DNA of 64,000 nucleotides from Sphingomonas edaphi (GTDB lineage: Bacteria; Pseudomonadota; Alphaproteobacteria; Sphingomonadales; Sphingomonadaceae). Within the stretch, counting starts at the first letter, position 1, and every line of letters begins with the position of its first letter. Under the pieces are notes generated by a model, which had not been told where the DNA came from, searched no databases, and was given only the letters and a program-made list of their open reading frames with translations. Positions 46,319 through 55,293 of the stretch are shown piece after piece. The position numbers and the translations under genes were made by a program. The stretch lies in NCBI RefSeq assembly GCF_003583725.1, contig NZ_QXTF01000001.1:186001-250000 (forward strand). Reading direction: 5' to 3'.

Positions 46319-48529
46319 ATGAAGCTTCAGGCGGCGCGAGTGCTGGGCGTTTTCCTGCTGCTGATGTGCGCGTTCGCGATCAAGGGCTCGCTGGTCGCGC
46401 CGCCTAGCGCGTCGGCGCAGATAGCGGCAGGGCAATTCGATACTTTCCGCGCACTTGCACGCCTCCAGCGCATCCTGGGTGACCAGCGGCCGCACTCCGT
46501 CGACACGGGGGCAAACGACGCAGTCCGTGAGCGACTGGTCGCGGAACTTCGGGCCATTGGCCTGACGCCACAGGTCCGCGAGGCCGACGATTGCCAAGCC
46601 AGCCCGCGGCACCGCACCGTCAGCTGCAGCCATGTCCGCAATGTGGTCGCGTCGATCGGTCCAGCGACGGGCAGACGCCTGCTATTGAATGCACATTACG
46701 ATAGCTCGCCCGCCGGACCGGGCGCCTCCGACGACGGCATTGGCATCGCGACCTTGCTCGAGGTCGCCGCCGTCCTGAAGGTTCAGCCCCCGGCGCGTCC
46801 CGTCACCTTCCTGTTCAACGAAGGAGAAGAGTTTGGGCTGAACGGGGCGGGAGCATTCGCGGCGCAGGACCCGCTGGCATCTTCCGTCGATGCGCTGATC
46901 AATATCGAGGCGCGCGGCGTTTCCGGCCCGGCGACGATGTTCGAAACGAACGTGCCCAACGGCCCCGCGATCATCGCCTATGCCCAATCAAGCCAGCGGC
47001 CCAACGCCAACTCCATCGCGACCGATATGGCGACGCTAATTCCCAACACGACCGATGTCGAAGTGTTCAAGGCGCGCGGGTGGAAGACGCTAAGCTATGC
47101 GATCATCGGCAACGAAACCCGCTACCACACGTCCGGCGACACGGTCGAAGCGCTCAACCGAGCGAGCCTGTTCCAGATGGGTAGCGAAGTGCTTGCTGCG
47201 ACGCGCGTCATGGCCCGGGCTGACCCTGATGCCGACGGTGGCAGGATGGTTTTCACCGACATTGCCGGCCGGCTGTTCGTGGCCCTGCCCCTTCAGGTCT
47301 CTCTTTCGGCGCTTGGTGTACTTGCGATTGCCGCACTAGCAGTCAGCTGGAAGATCGGCGCGTTGAAGCGTCCGCTCGCGACCGTCGTCCTCGCTTGGGT
47401 CGCCGGCGTCGCCTTGGCTGTGCTGGTCGGCTGGCTCTTTGGCCTGATCCGTCCGGGCGCCTTCTGGCGCGCAAGTCCGTTGCTGCCTTATCTTACCATT
47501 TACGCCGTGGTTCTGACCGCTCAAATGGCGGTCCTGGCGCGAATGACCGGCGGGATCAAACGTCACCGCCTTCGCGCTGCAACATGGCTTCTGACACTGG
47601 TTCTCGGCTGCGTCGCAACCATTGTCCTCCCGGGCGCCTCTATCTTTTTCATCGCGGCACCGGCCGTCGCTATCGGCGGACTGCTCGCCAACCGCAAGAC
47701 GCCACAAGTTGCAACGATGCTCTTCTGGCTTGCCGCCGCGATCCAATTGCTGATGTTCTCCCAGCTGCTCGCCATGCTCGAATTGCTGCTGGTCGATGGT
47801 CCACTATGGGCAGTCGCGCCACTGGCCGGTCTCGCCGCGCTGCCGTTCCTTATAGAGGTGACCGACGCCGTCGACCGCTGGATACTCAGCGCTGTTGGAG
47901 TGATCGCCGGCGCGGTCGTGTTGGGCGCGATGCTCGTCCCGCGGACGACCGCGGAAAGACCAGGCCGGCTCACTCTCGACTATCTGCGCGACGATGTGGC
48001 CGCCAGAAGGCAGTGGTCCGTGTCGAACGGACTGGCACCCCTTCCCGACGGCTGGTCGCGGTTCGGCCGATGGAAACAATCGACGCTCCGCAATTCAACC
48101 GCGAAGCGCTGGTTGGCTCCCGCCCCAACGATCGACCTGCCCGCGCCCCGCATCGCCGTGCTCTCTTCGGTTGCGCAGGGCAGAAAGCGGACGGTGCGGC
48201 TTTCGATCGATCCGGCAGGGGCGGACACCGTCGGCCTGCGCTTTGCCAAGGATGTTCCAGTGCTTGCCATGGGCATCGCCGGGCAAGCGCGCGCTATTCC
48301 AGCTTCCGCGGGCAAAGGTACGATCATGCTGCGCTGTTCCGGCCGGTCGTGCGGCCGCATGGTCTTTGAAGTTCGGTTGGGCACGGCGAAGCCGGTCGTG
48401 GCCGACCTGATCCGTACCCGCTACGCCATGGTGCCGCAGGGCAAACCGCTCATTGATGCCCGGCCATCGAGCCATATTCCGCAATATCTGCCCGACAGCA
48501 GCGTCCGGATCGTTCCTGCCCGACTGTGA
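46319..48529 (+). CDS. Membrane-bound M28-family metallopeptidase
   Basis: 736 residues. N-terminal hydrophobic anchor (ARVLGVFLLLMCAFAIKG), then an M28 aminopeptidase domain: LLLNAHYDSSPAGPGASDDGIGIATLLE with His and Asp ligands, FNEGEEFGLNGAGAF with Glu residues, and RYHTSGDTVEAL with the last His. From about residue 315 there are roughly nine hydrophobic helices (to about 560) and then a soluble C-terminal beta-rich domain. This layout resembles eukaryotic ER metallopeptidase 1-like proteins and a bacterial branch of them. The catalytic domain is probably periplasmic. Confidence 0.9.
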   Translation: MKLQAARVLGVFLLLMCAFAIKGSLVAPPSASAQIAAGQFDTFRALARLQRILGDQRPHSVDTGANDAVRERLVAELRAIGLTPQVREADDCQASPRHRTVSCSHVRNVVASIGPATGRRLLLNAHYDSSPAGPGASDDGIGIATLLEVAAVLKVQPPARPVTFLFNEGEEFGLNGAGAFAAQDPLASSVDALINIEARGVSGPATMFETNVPNGPAIIAYAQSSQRPNANSIATDMATLIPNTTDVEVFKARGWKTLSYAIIGNETRYHTSGDTVEALNRASLFQMGSEVLAATRVMARADPDADGGRMVFTDIAGRLFVALPLQVSLSALGVLAIAALAVSWKIGALKRPLATVVLAWVAGVALAVLVGWLFGLIRPGAFWRASPLLPYLTIYAVVLTAQMAVLARMTGGIKRHRLRAATWLLTLVLGCVATIVLPGASIFFIAAPAVAIGGLLANRKTPQVATMLFWLAAAIQLLMFSQLLAMLELLLVDGPLWAVAPLAGLAALPFLIEVTDAVDRWILSAVGVIAGAVVLGAMLVPRTTAERPGRLTLDYLRDDVAARRQWSVSNGLAPLPDGWSRFGRWKQSTLRNSTAKRWLAPAPTIDLPAPRIAVLSSVAQGRKRTVRLSIDPAGADTVGLRFAKDVPVLAMGIAGQARAIPASAGKGTIMLRCSGRSCGRMVFEVRLGTAKPVVADLIRTRYAMVPQGKPLIDARPSSHIPQYLPDSSVRIVPARL

Positions 48530-48537
48530 CAGGCACG

Positions 48538-48570
48538 AAAAAGGGCGGCCCGCTCCTAGCGGACCGCCCC
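48538..48570 (-). terminator. Intrinsic terminator after rplS
   Basis: On the minus strand GGGCGGTCCGCT and AGCGGGCCGCCC form a 12-bp stem with one G-U pair and a 3-base loop (stem 48543-48569), followed by TTTTT (48538-48542). It ends the rplS transcript 25 bases after the stop codon and may also serve the convergent M28 gene, though the T-run on that side is short. Confidence 0.88.
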
Positions 48571-48594
48571 GTTTCTCGTCGACAGGCGTGAAGC

Positions 48595-48990
48595 TTAGGC
48601 TTCCTTGCCTTCGCTGCCCTTCGCGGGACGCGTGTCGCGGCGCTCGGCGATACGCGCCGACTTACCGCGGCGGCCGCGCAGGTAGTAGAGCTTTGCGCGG
48701 CGCACGGCGCCACGGCGAACGACCTCGATCGAATCCAGCGCCGGCGAATAGAGCGGGAAGACGCGCTCGACGCCTTCGCCGAACGAAATCTTGCGGACAG
48801 TGAAGTTCGAATTCACGCCCTTGTTGGCGCGGGCGATGCAAACGCCTTCGTACATCTGCACGCGGCTGCGCTCGCCTTCCGTGACTTTCACGCCGACGCG
48901 CAATGTGTCACCGGGACGAAATTCGGGAATGGGGCGGAGTTTCTCGAGCTCGGCGACTTGCTCGGCTTCGAGCATCTGGATCAGGTTCAT
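48595..48990 (-). CDS. rplS: 50S ribosomal protein L19
   Basis: 131 residues from ATG 48990 (the frame is open into trmD, but the family begins [12 protein letters not shown]). [54 protein letters not shown] and [20 protein letters not shown] are L19 signatures. It is the last gene of the ffh-rpsP-rimM-trmD-rplS set, 13 bases after trmD, and is followed by an intrinsic terminator. Confidence 0.98.
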   Translation of the reverse strand: MNLIQMLEAEQVAELEKLRPIPEFRPGDTLRVGVKVTEGERSRVQMYEGVCIARANKGVNSNFTVRKISFGEGVERVFPLYSPALDSIEVVRRGAVRRAKLYYLRGRRGKSARIAERRDTRPAKGSEGKEA

Positions 48991-49003
48991 TGTCTTAAAG
49001 ACC

Positions 49004-49726
49004 CTATTTTTTCCGTTGCGCACCAGAGGGCGACGCCTCCCGAGCACCCCCATGGCACTCGATCAGGTCCGGCCGCCGTAGCCGTGTATCGTCGATCGAG
49101 CGCTGCTTTCGCCACGCCGCGATCTTCGCATGATCCCCCGATCGCAACACTTCGGGGATCGTGCGTCCTTCCCATTCAACGGGTCGGGTATAGTGCGGAT
49201 ATTCCAGGAGCCCTTCTTCGAAGCTCTCCTCCTCTCCGCTGGAGGCCGCGCCCATTATCCCGGGAAGCAGTCGAACGCAAGCGTCTAGCAGCACCATAGC
49301 GCCTAGTTCGCCCCCCGACAGCACATAATCGCCGATGCTGACTGGTTCGACCGTCCTCGCCTCGAATATGCGCTCGTCGAAGCCTTCAAAGCGGCCGCAT
49401 AGGATGATCGCACCCTCGCCCGCCGCAAGCTCCCGGACCCGACCTTGGGTCAGCGGCGCCCCGCGCGGCGTCATTGCCAGCATCGGCCGCCCGTCCGCGA
49501 CGGCATCAAGCGCGGCGGCAATAACGTCGCAGCGAAGCACCATCCCCGCACCGCCACCAGCGGGCGTGTCGTCGACCGTCCGATGCTTGTCGATCGCATG
49601 GTCGCGAATATTGCGCGCTTCGAGCGACCATGCGCCCTCGCTCAGTCCGCGCCCCGCAAGGCTTTGGCCCAGCGGCCCGGGAAACATGTCAGGATAAAGG
49701 GTCAACACGGTCGCGCGGAATGTCAT
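49004..49726 (-). CDS. trmD: tRNA (guanine-N1)-methyltransferase TrmD
   Basis: 240 residues. It methylates G37 next to the anticodon, with SAM bound in a trefoil knot. Motifs are [48 protein letters not shown] and [27 protein letters not shown], all diagnostic. It lies between rplS and the inserted plus-strand flavoprotein gene. Confidence 0.97.
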   Translation of the reverse strand: MTFRATVLTLYPDMFPGPLGQSLAGRGLSEGAWSLEARNIRDHAIDKHRTVDDTPAGGGAGMVLRCDVIAAALDAVADGRPMLAMTPRGAPLTQGRVRELAAGEGAIILCGRFEGFDERIFEARTVEPVSIGDYVLSGGELGAMVLLDACVRLLPGIMGAASSGEEESFEEGLLEYPHYTRPVEWEGRTIPEVLRSGDHAKIAAWRKQRSIDDTRLRRPDLIECHGGAREASPSGAQRKK

Positions 49727-49780
49727 GCCGCGCCGTTAGCTTAAGCGGAACTTGCGCGCCATGCCTGGCATTGAGAGCAG

Positions 49781-50704
49781 ATGGAAGAGGAGCCTCTCGA
49801 CTGTCTGGTGATTGGAGGTGGCCCGGCTGGGCTGACCGCCGCGATCTACCTTTCACGCTATCATCTCGACATCATGGTTGTGGATGGAGGCAAAAGCCGC
49901 GCCGCCTGGATTCCGCGCACCCACAACCACGCCGGATATCCCGAAGGCATCAAGGGAACCGACTTGCTCGACCGGATGAAGGAGCAGGCCCGGCGCTACG
50001 GCACCCGCATCGAGGACGGGCAAGTCACGCGGATCGAGCGCGACGCGGAAAGCGGCCTGTTCAACGCCGAGTGGGGTTCTGGCCCCGTCACAGCGCGAAC
50101 GGTCCTGCTCGCCACTGGTGTCACCAACCGCCGCCCGCCGATGGATGTTGAAGCCCACGACGACGCACTGGCCCGGGGCCTCATCCGCTATTGCCCGATC
50201 TGCGATGGTTATGAAATCACCGACAAGCGCGTCGGAATTATCGGTACGGGCGAACGCGGCGCTGGCGAGGCGATCTTCCTCAGAAGTTACACAAGCGACC
50301 TTACATTGGTCGCTCCTGATGGCGCCCATGCACTAGACGACGCCGAGCTCGAACGGCTCGCTGAAGCAGGCGTCAAACTTGTCGACGGCCCGGTCGAGGC
50401 AATCGAGCCGGGCGACGATGACATCACCCTAAGCGCAAGCGGCCAGCACATCACCGTCGACAGCATCTACCCCGCGCTTGGTAGCGACACCCACACGCAA
50501 TTAGCGGAAATGCTGGGTGCGGCGCAGGCTGGCGATGACTGCATCCGCGTTGATAGCCACCAGCGGACCAGCGTCCCTGGGCTCTATGCCGCCGGTGATG
50601 TCGTCCACGGCCTGGACCAGATCAGTCATGCGATGGGTGAAGGCGGTGTCGCTTCGACGACGATCCGCAATGACCTTGCGCAGCGGGAGCCGCTGCGGCG
50701 TTAA
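49781..50704 (+). CDS. Thioredoxin reductase-like FAD/NAD(P) oxidoreductase
   Basis: 307 residues. FAD motif VIGGGPAGLTAAIYLSR (10-26), a second dinucleotide motif VGIIGTGERGAGEA near 151-164, and the redox pair in CPICDGYE (C138, C141), as in thioredoxin reductases. GLYAAGDVVHGLDQISHAMGEGG is the last FAD motif. It may reduce thioredoxin, a bacilliredoxin or another disulfide partner. It is oriented against its neighbours and splits rimM from trmD; its stop overlaps the rimM stop by 4 bases. Confidence 0.9.
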   Translation: MEEEPLDCLVIGGGPAGLTAAIYLSRYHLDIMVVDGGKSRAAWIPRTHNHAGYPEGIKGTDLLDRMKEQARRYGTRIEDGQVTRIERDAESGLFNAEWGSGPVTARTVLLATGVTNRRPPMDVEAHDDALARGLIRYCPICDGYEITDKRVGIIGTGERGAGEAIFLRSYTSDLTLVAPDGAHALDDAELERLAEAGVKLVDGPVEAIEPGDDDITLSASGQHITVDSIYPALGSDTHTQLAEMLGAAQAGDDCIRVDSHQRTSVPGLYAAGDVVHGLDQISHAMGEGGVASTTIRNDLAQREPLRR

Positions 50705-51198
50705 GCCAGAAACTCCGGGTCGAGCATGATACGGTCTTCATCAAAAGTGGCGATCGGGTCGCGGAACGGAATCAGCGCCTTACGACCGTCCGCCTTTTCG
50801 ATTTCCAGCAAATCACCGGCCCCGAAATTCTCGACCGCAGCGACTGTGCCGACCGGGTGGCCGGCTTCGTCAAAGCACGGCAGTCCCACTAGGTCGGCGT
50901 GATAATATTCGCCCTCTTCCAAGGGAGGCAGTTCAGAACGATCGATCTCGACCAACTGCCCGCGCAGCGCCTCGGCGGCGCTCCGGTCGGAAATGCCCTC
51001 GAACCGGGCGATGGCGGTCTTACCGCCTTCGCGGATGTCACAAAGCTTTACGTCGCGATCGCCCACGATGAATCGCGAATGGCGAGCGAGGCTCTCGACA
51101 CTGTCGCTAAACAGCTTGAGCCTCAACTCGCCCCTCACTCCATGCGCCCCGGCAACGGCGGCCAGCGCCACGCGCTTCCCGGTTGCCGGTGACGTCAT
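50701..51198 (-). CDS. rimM: Ribosome maturation factor RimM
   Basis: 165 residues. N-terminal RimM domain (ALAAVAGAHGVRGELRLKLFSDS) and C-terminal PRC barrel (YYHADLVGLPCFDEAGHPVGTV, LIPFRDPIATFDEDRIMLDPEFLA). It assists 30S head maturation through S19. It directly follows rpsP (2-base gap) in the usual order. Confidence 0.96.
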   Translation of the reverse strand: MTSPATGKRVALAAVAGAHGVRGELRLKLFSDSVESLARHSRFIVGDRDVKLCDIREGGKTAIARFEGISDRSAAEALRGQLVEIDRSELPPLEEGEYYHADLVGLPCFDEAGHPVGTVAAVENFGAGDLLEIEKADGRKALIPFRDPIATFDEDRIMLDPEFLA

Positions 51199-51200
51199 GA

Positions 51201-51776
51201 TTACTCGGCCTTGGCGGCTTCGTCAGAAGCAGCGCCTTCGGCCGGTTCCTGAGCGCTTTCGCCCGTCGCTTCACCGGCTTCGTCGCCAGCGTCGCTGTTC
51301 GGGGTCGCTTCGTTGGCTTCTTCGGCCGGGGCTTCGCCAGCGGCTTCTTCGGCTGCCGGAGCTTCCGCGGTCACTTCCTCAGTCGCCGGAGCTTCTTCAG
51401 CCGGGGCTGCAGCGGCGGCAGCCTTCGCTTCTTCGGCCTCGGCCAGCTTGGCGGCACGCTCTTCGGCGCGCTCTTTGGCCTTCTCGCCCGGTTCGGCCTT
51501 CTTCGGGTTGTTGCGGGCGGCGCGCTCCTTGATGCCGGCGGCATCAAGGAAGCGGGCGACGCGATCCGACGGCTGTGCGCCGACGCTCAACCAATGGGAC
51601 ACGCGGTCGGCGTCCAGCTTCACGCGCTCGGGTGAGTCCTTCGCCAGCAGCGGGTTGTAGGTGCCGACCTTCTCGATGAAACGGCCATCGCGCGAGTTGC
51701 GGCTGTCCGCAACGACGATGCGGTAATAGGGACGCTTCTTGGAGCCACCACGGGCCAGACGGATTGCAACTGCCAT
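51201..51776 (-). CDS. rpsP: 30S ribosomal protein S16 with a long acidic tail
   Basis: 191 residues, while the family core is about 80-85. Residues 1-85 are a normal S16 ([56 protein letters not shown]). About residues 90-191 form an Ala/Glu-rich, low-complexity tail ([20 protein letters not shown], then repeated PAEEA and EAPA units) that should be disordered or a long single helix. Extended S16 tails occur in alphaproteobacteria, but this one is longer than the ribosomal domain. Confidence 0.96.
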   Translation of the reverse strand: MAVAIRLARGGSKKRPYYRIVVADSRNSRDGRFIEKVGTYNPLLAKDSPERVKLDADRVSHWLSVGAQPSDRVARFLDAAGIKERAARNNPKKAEPGEKAKERAEERAAKLAEAEEAKAAAAAAPAEEAPATEEVTAEAPAAEEAAGEAPAEEANEATPNSDAGDEAGEATGESAQEPAEGAASDEAAKAE

Positions 51777-51802
51777 TTTTATAGTCCTTTCAGAATATTA
51801 CG

Positions 51803-53269
51803 CTATTTCTTTGAAAACTTGTTGAATCCCGGCGGAAGGTTGAACGGGGCCGCCCCGCCCGGCATGCCGGGCAGCTGAGGCATCTGGCCGCCAGGGAGGC
51901 CGCCTCCCGCCTGCAGGTCGCCCAGTGCCTTTTCCATGCCCCCGCCGGAGAACATCGCGGCGAGCTTGCCGAAGCCGCCAAGCTTTTTCAGCCGCTTCAT
52001 TGCGTTCGCCATCTCCTGGTGCATCTTCAGCAGCTTGTTGACCTCCTGAACGGTGGTTCCGCTGCCCTTCGCAACGCGAATCTTGCGCTTGGCATTGATG
52101 ATTTCCGGCTTGGCGCGCTCCTTGGCGGTCATCGAACTCATCATCGCCTCAAGCCGAACCAGCGCCTTCTCATCGATATTTGCCGCACCCTTCATGCCCT
52201 TCATACCAGGAAGCATATTGGCCAGCGCACCGAGGCCGCCCATCCGTTGCATCTGACTGATCTGGAGGCGCAAATCGTCGAGGTCGAACTTGCCCTTCTC
52301 CATCTTGCGGGCGAGTTTTTCGGCATCCTCAATCTTGACTGTCTCAGCCGCCCGCTCAACCAGCGATACGACGTCGCCCATGCCCAGGATGCGTCCCGCG
52401 ACACGGTTCGGGTGGAAAGCTTCCAGTGCCTCCAGCCCCTCGCCAACGCCAGCGAACTTGATCGGCTTGCCGGTGACCGCGCGCATCGACAGCGCCGCAC
52501 CGCCGCGTGCATCGCCGTCCATCCGGGTGAGGATCACGCCCGACAGGTCAACTTCGCCGGCAAAGCCCTTGGCAACGTTGACGGCGTCCTGACCGGTCAG
52601 ACTGTCGACTACCAACAGCGTTTCGACCGGGCGCGAAGCCGCGGCGACCGACTTCATCTCGCTCATCAGCGCATCGTCGACGTGTAGGCGACCCGCCGTG
52701 TCGAGCATCAACACGTCATAGCCCTGCAGCTTCGCCGACTGCAGCGCGCGCTCGGCGATCTGCACCGGCGTCTGGCCCGCGACGATCGGCAGCGTATCGA
52801 CATTCGCCTGGCGTCCAAGCACGGCCAGCTGCTCCTGCGCGGCCGGACGGGCGACGTCGAGTGACGCCATCAGCACCCGCTTGCGCTCCCGCTCGCTCAG
52901 GCGCTTCGCCAGCTTGGCGGTCGTCGTGGTCTTACCGGAACCCTGAAGGCCAACCATCATGATGACGGCGGGCGGATTGACGTCGAGGTTCAGCTCGGCC
53001 GTCTCGCTGCCCAGCATCTCGACCAGCGCGTCGTTGACGATCTTGACGACCATCTGGCCCGGCGTGACCGATCGGATCACCTCGGCGCCGACCGCGCGTT
53101 CTGTCACCTGCTCGACGAAGTCACGCGCTACAGGTAGTGCCACGTCGGCCTCCAGCAGCGCGACGCGAACCTCGCGCATCGCACCGCGCACGTCGTCCTC
53201 CGACAGCGCCCCGCGGCCGCGAAGCTTGTCGAAGACGCCGGCAAGGCGATCGCTAAGGCTGTCGAACAT
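51803..53269 (-). CDS. ffh: Signal recognition particle protein Ffh
   Basis: 488 residues from ATG 53269 with AGGAG six bases upstream; the frame is open further upstream. NG domain: MFDSLSDRLAGVFDKLRGRG, G1 GLQGSGKTTTTAKLAKRL, DVARPAAQEQLAVLG, DTAGRLHVDDALM, TRMDGDARGGAALSM. The C-terminal M domain is Met/Gly-rich (MHQEMANAMKRLKKLGG ... GGQMPQLPGMPGG) and binds signal sequences and 4.5S RNA. Its receptor FtsY is encoded 3.2 kb away on the other strand. Confidence 0.97.
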   Translation of the reverse strand: MFDSLSDRLAGVFDKLRGRGALSEDDVRGAMREVRVALLEADVALPVARDFVEQVTERAVGAEVIRSVTPGQMVVKIVNDALVEMLGSETAELNLDVNPPAVIMMVGLQGSGKTTTTAKLAKRLSERERKRVLMASLDVARPAAQEQLAVLGRQANVDTLPIVAGQTPVQIAERALQSAKLQGYDVLMLDTAGRLHVDDALMSEMKSVAAASRPVETLLVVDSLTGQDAVNVAKGFAGEVDLSGVILTRMDGDARGGAALSMRAVTGKPIKFAGVGEGLEALEAFHPNRVAGRILGMGDVVSLVERAAETVKIEDAEKLARKMEKGKFDLDDLRLQISQMQRMGGLGALANMLPGMKGMKGAANIDEKALVRLEAMMSSMTAKERAKPEIINAKRKIRVAKGSGTTVQEVNKLLKMHQEMANAMKRLKKLGGFGKLAAMFSGGGMEKALGDLQAGGGLPGGQMPQLPGMPGGAAPFNLPPGFNKFSKK

Positions 53270-53440
53270 CAAAAACTCCTCATGCCGACCGACGAAAACG
53301 CAAGAAACGCCGGCGGGCGAAAACTCGCCGGCCAGCGTGTCCCGAGGGACGCCCATCGATGTATGTCCGTAAAGACGAGGCGCGCCCTACGGGAGAGAGG
53401 CACGGAGGTCAAGGTGGCACAGGGGAGCGGCCGAAGGTCG

Positions 53441-53995
53441 TCAGAAAATTTCGCCGCGATCAATGATGTCCCGCTCGTGTTTTGTGCTCACCCTTCCCAA
53501 TGCCTTGTTTCGGCCCGGAAACCGGCCGAAGCGGTCGATTTGGTCGCGATGCATAACAGCGAAATCCAGCGCTTCCTGCTGACCGAGCCGCCGGAACTCC
53601 GCGACCGAGCGTTCCTGGTCCTTGGCGTCTTCGCTATGCATCAGAGGCATAAGCAGGAATTGCTGCCAGTCCTCGGGAGCGGCCTGTGTCCATCCCCGCG
53701 CCAGCGACAACTTGGCAAGGTCAAGAGCCAGCTTATCGGCCTCGAACGCCCGCGCCGACCCACGATGAATATTTCTGCTGCACTGGTCGAGTAGCAGGAT
53801 CGCGCCCAGCAGATGTTCCGGCGAGTCCCGCCATCCCTCGGCCTCGGCCGCCAGCACCGCCTCGCGCGCATCAGCAAACCGCCGCTTTATCTCGGCATCT
53901 AGCGCCGCGTCCTTGGCGAACCAGCGATCCTTGCCAACCTCGCCGAACCAGAACTGGATGAGCGCCGGCGCAAGCTCCGACGGACCAGGAATCAT
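53441..53995 (-). CDS. DUF924-family protein
   Basis: 184 residues, all-helical, with the family patterns IQFWFGEVGKDRWFAKDAALDAEIKRRF, GAILLLDQCSRNIHRGSARAFEAD, LMPLMHSEDAKDQERSVAEF and GRFPGRNKALGR. It is a tetratricopeptide-like fold with no established function. The start overlaps the stop of the small upstream gene by 4 bases (ATGA). Confidence 0.9.
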   Translation of the reverse strand: MIPGPSELAPALIQFWFGEVGKDRWFAKDAALDAEIKRRFADAREAVLAAEAEGWRDSPEHLLGAILLLDQCSRNIHRGSARAFEADKLALDLAKLSLARGWTQAAPEDWQQFLLMPLMHSEDAKDQERSVAEFRRLGQQEALDFAVMHRDQIDRFGRFPGRNKALGRVSTKHERDIIDRGEIF

Positions 53996-54426
53996 TTCGT
54001 TGGCTTGCCTCGCGGCGGACCACCCGGCCTCGGTCCCTTGCCGGCGGGACCGCCCGGGCGCTCGCCATCGCGGCGGCCCGGGCCCTTGCGGACAATGCGC
54101 CGGTCGGCCGGTCCGCGACGGTCGCCTGGACCACTACGCTGGCGTTCCGGCACGCGGTCCATCGGCCTAGATTGCTGGACCTGGCCCTTGGGGCCGACCG
54201 CATAGCCTTCCTTCAGCAGCTCATTGAACGCGGCACGGACGCTTATTCCGATGGAATCCTGAACCGCCTTTGGCAAGTCGGCATAGGCGGCATTTCGATG
54301 CAGGCTCTGCAGGTCACGCAGCATCGCGTTCGGGACACCGCCGGATGACGCCTTGAGCGCCTCTACCGCGTCGACGACCGCCGCGAAGATGATCGATTGC
54401 ATGACGTCTGACGCAGCTTTGGGCAC
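53992..54426 (-). CDS. Hypothetical protein with a basic Arg/Gly/Pro-rich tail
   Basis: 144 residues from GTG 54426, where AAAGGAGAGG lies 4-13 bases upstream. Residues about 1-80 are folded and helical (MQSIIFAAVVDAVEALKASSGG ... LHRNAAYADLPKAVQDSIGISVRAAFNELLKEG). About residues 85-144 are low complexity and strongly basic (GDRRGPADRRIVRKGPGRR ... PRPGGPPRGKPTK), like the disordered tails of RNA-binding proteins. I recognise no family. It is divergent from dapF and coupled with the DUF924 gene. Confidence 0.75.
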   Translation of the reverse strand: MPKAASDVMQSIIFAAVVDAVEALKASSGGVPNAMLRDLQSLHRNAAYADLPKAVQDSIGISVRAAFNELLKEGYAVGPKGQVQQSRPMDRVPERQRSGPGDRRGPADRRIVRKGPGRRDGERPGGPAGKGPRPGGPPRGKPTK

Positions 54427-54492
54427 TTTTCCTCTCCTTTTGCGGGCAAGCCCCAGTGGACTCGCCGCGACGCGCTCCCTAAGTCCCGCGGC

Positions 54493-55293
54493 GTGACGCG
54501 GCAATTCCACAAGATGCACGGCCTCGGCAACGACTTCGTCATTCTTGACGGTCGGACACAGGCGGTCGCCATGACCGCTGAGTTGGCCCGGGCGCTCGCC
54601 GACCGCCAGCTGGGCATTGGCTGCGACCAGCTGATCCTGCTCGAACCGTCGACCATCGCCGATGTGAAGATGCGAATCTGGAACCACGATGGGGGCGAAG
54701 TCGAAAGTTGCGGCAACGCCTCGCGCTGCGTCGTCGCGCTGACGGGCGCGGAGACGCTGGAAACTAGCGGTGGGATCGTCGCGGGATCGAGCAAGGGAAG
54801 CGGGGTCGAGGTCGACCTGCCGGCGCCAAGGTTCGGCTGGGACGACATTCCGCTCAGCTATCCTATGGACACCGCGCGTTTGCCGATGGCGTGGGGGCCG
54901 CTGACACACCCCCTGGCGCTTAGCGTTGGCAACCCTCATGTCGTGTTCTTCGTGCCCGACGAACGGATCATAGAGCTCGACGAACTTGGTCCGTCGATCG
55001 AGCACGACCCCGCCTTTCCCGATCGGATTAACGTCAACGTCGCTGCCTTGCGCGAAGGCGACATCTACCTGCGCACCTGGGAGCGCGGCTCCGGCCTCAC
55101 CCTCGCGTGCGGAACGGGCGCCTGTGCCACCGCGGTCGCCGCCATCGTCCAGAAAATGGTCACGTCACCGGTACGCGTCCACATGCGGGGCGGTGAGCTG
55201 ACCATTACGTGGGCGCCGGGGGAGACGATCCGGATGCAGGGTCCGGCCACTCACGTTTTCAAAGGCGAGATCGAACTGGAGCAGTTTGCCTGA
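54493..55293 (+). CDS. dapF: Diaminopimelate epimerase
   Basis: 266 residues, GTG start. It converts LL- to meso-diaminopimelate for lysine and peptidoglycan. The two active-site cysteines are C73 in VESCGNASRC and C206 in TLACGTGACATA; KMHGLGNDFVILDGR and GNPHVVFFV are family motifs. It overlaps mtaB by one base (TGATG), starting a plus-strand chain that runs to the ABC exporter. Confidence 0.97.
   Translation: MTRQFHKMHGLGNDFVILDGRTQAVAMTAELARALADRQLGIGCDQLILLEPSTIADVKMRIWNHDGGEVESCGNASRCVVALTGAETLETSGGIVAGSSKGSGVEVDLPAPRFGWDDIPLSYPMDTARLPMAWGPLTHPLALSVGNPHVVFFVPDERIIELDELGPSIEHDPAFPDRINVNVAALREGDIYLRTWERGSGLTLACGTGACATAVAAIVQKMVTSPVRVHMRGGELTITWAPGETIRMQGPATHVFKGEIELEQFA

Noticed and set aside
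47395-48369. A 324-codon frame in another reading frame of the M28 peptidase
   Set aside because: Arg-rich shadow of the hydrophobic membrane segment; the peptidase frame has clear metal motifs and helices.
51313-51660. A Ser/Ala-rich plus-strand frame opposite rpsP
   Set aside because: It is the complement of the Ala/Glu-rich S16 tail, a typical artefact of low-complexity coding sequence.
53300-53340. A GC-rich hairpin in the ffh upstream region, considered as a small RNA or the 4.5S RNA
   Set aside because: It is too short, lacks the SRP RNA GGAA tetraloop arrangement and has no terminator.
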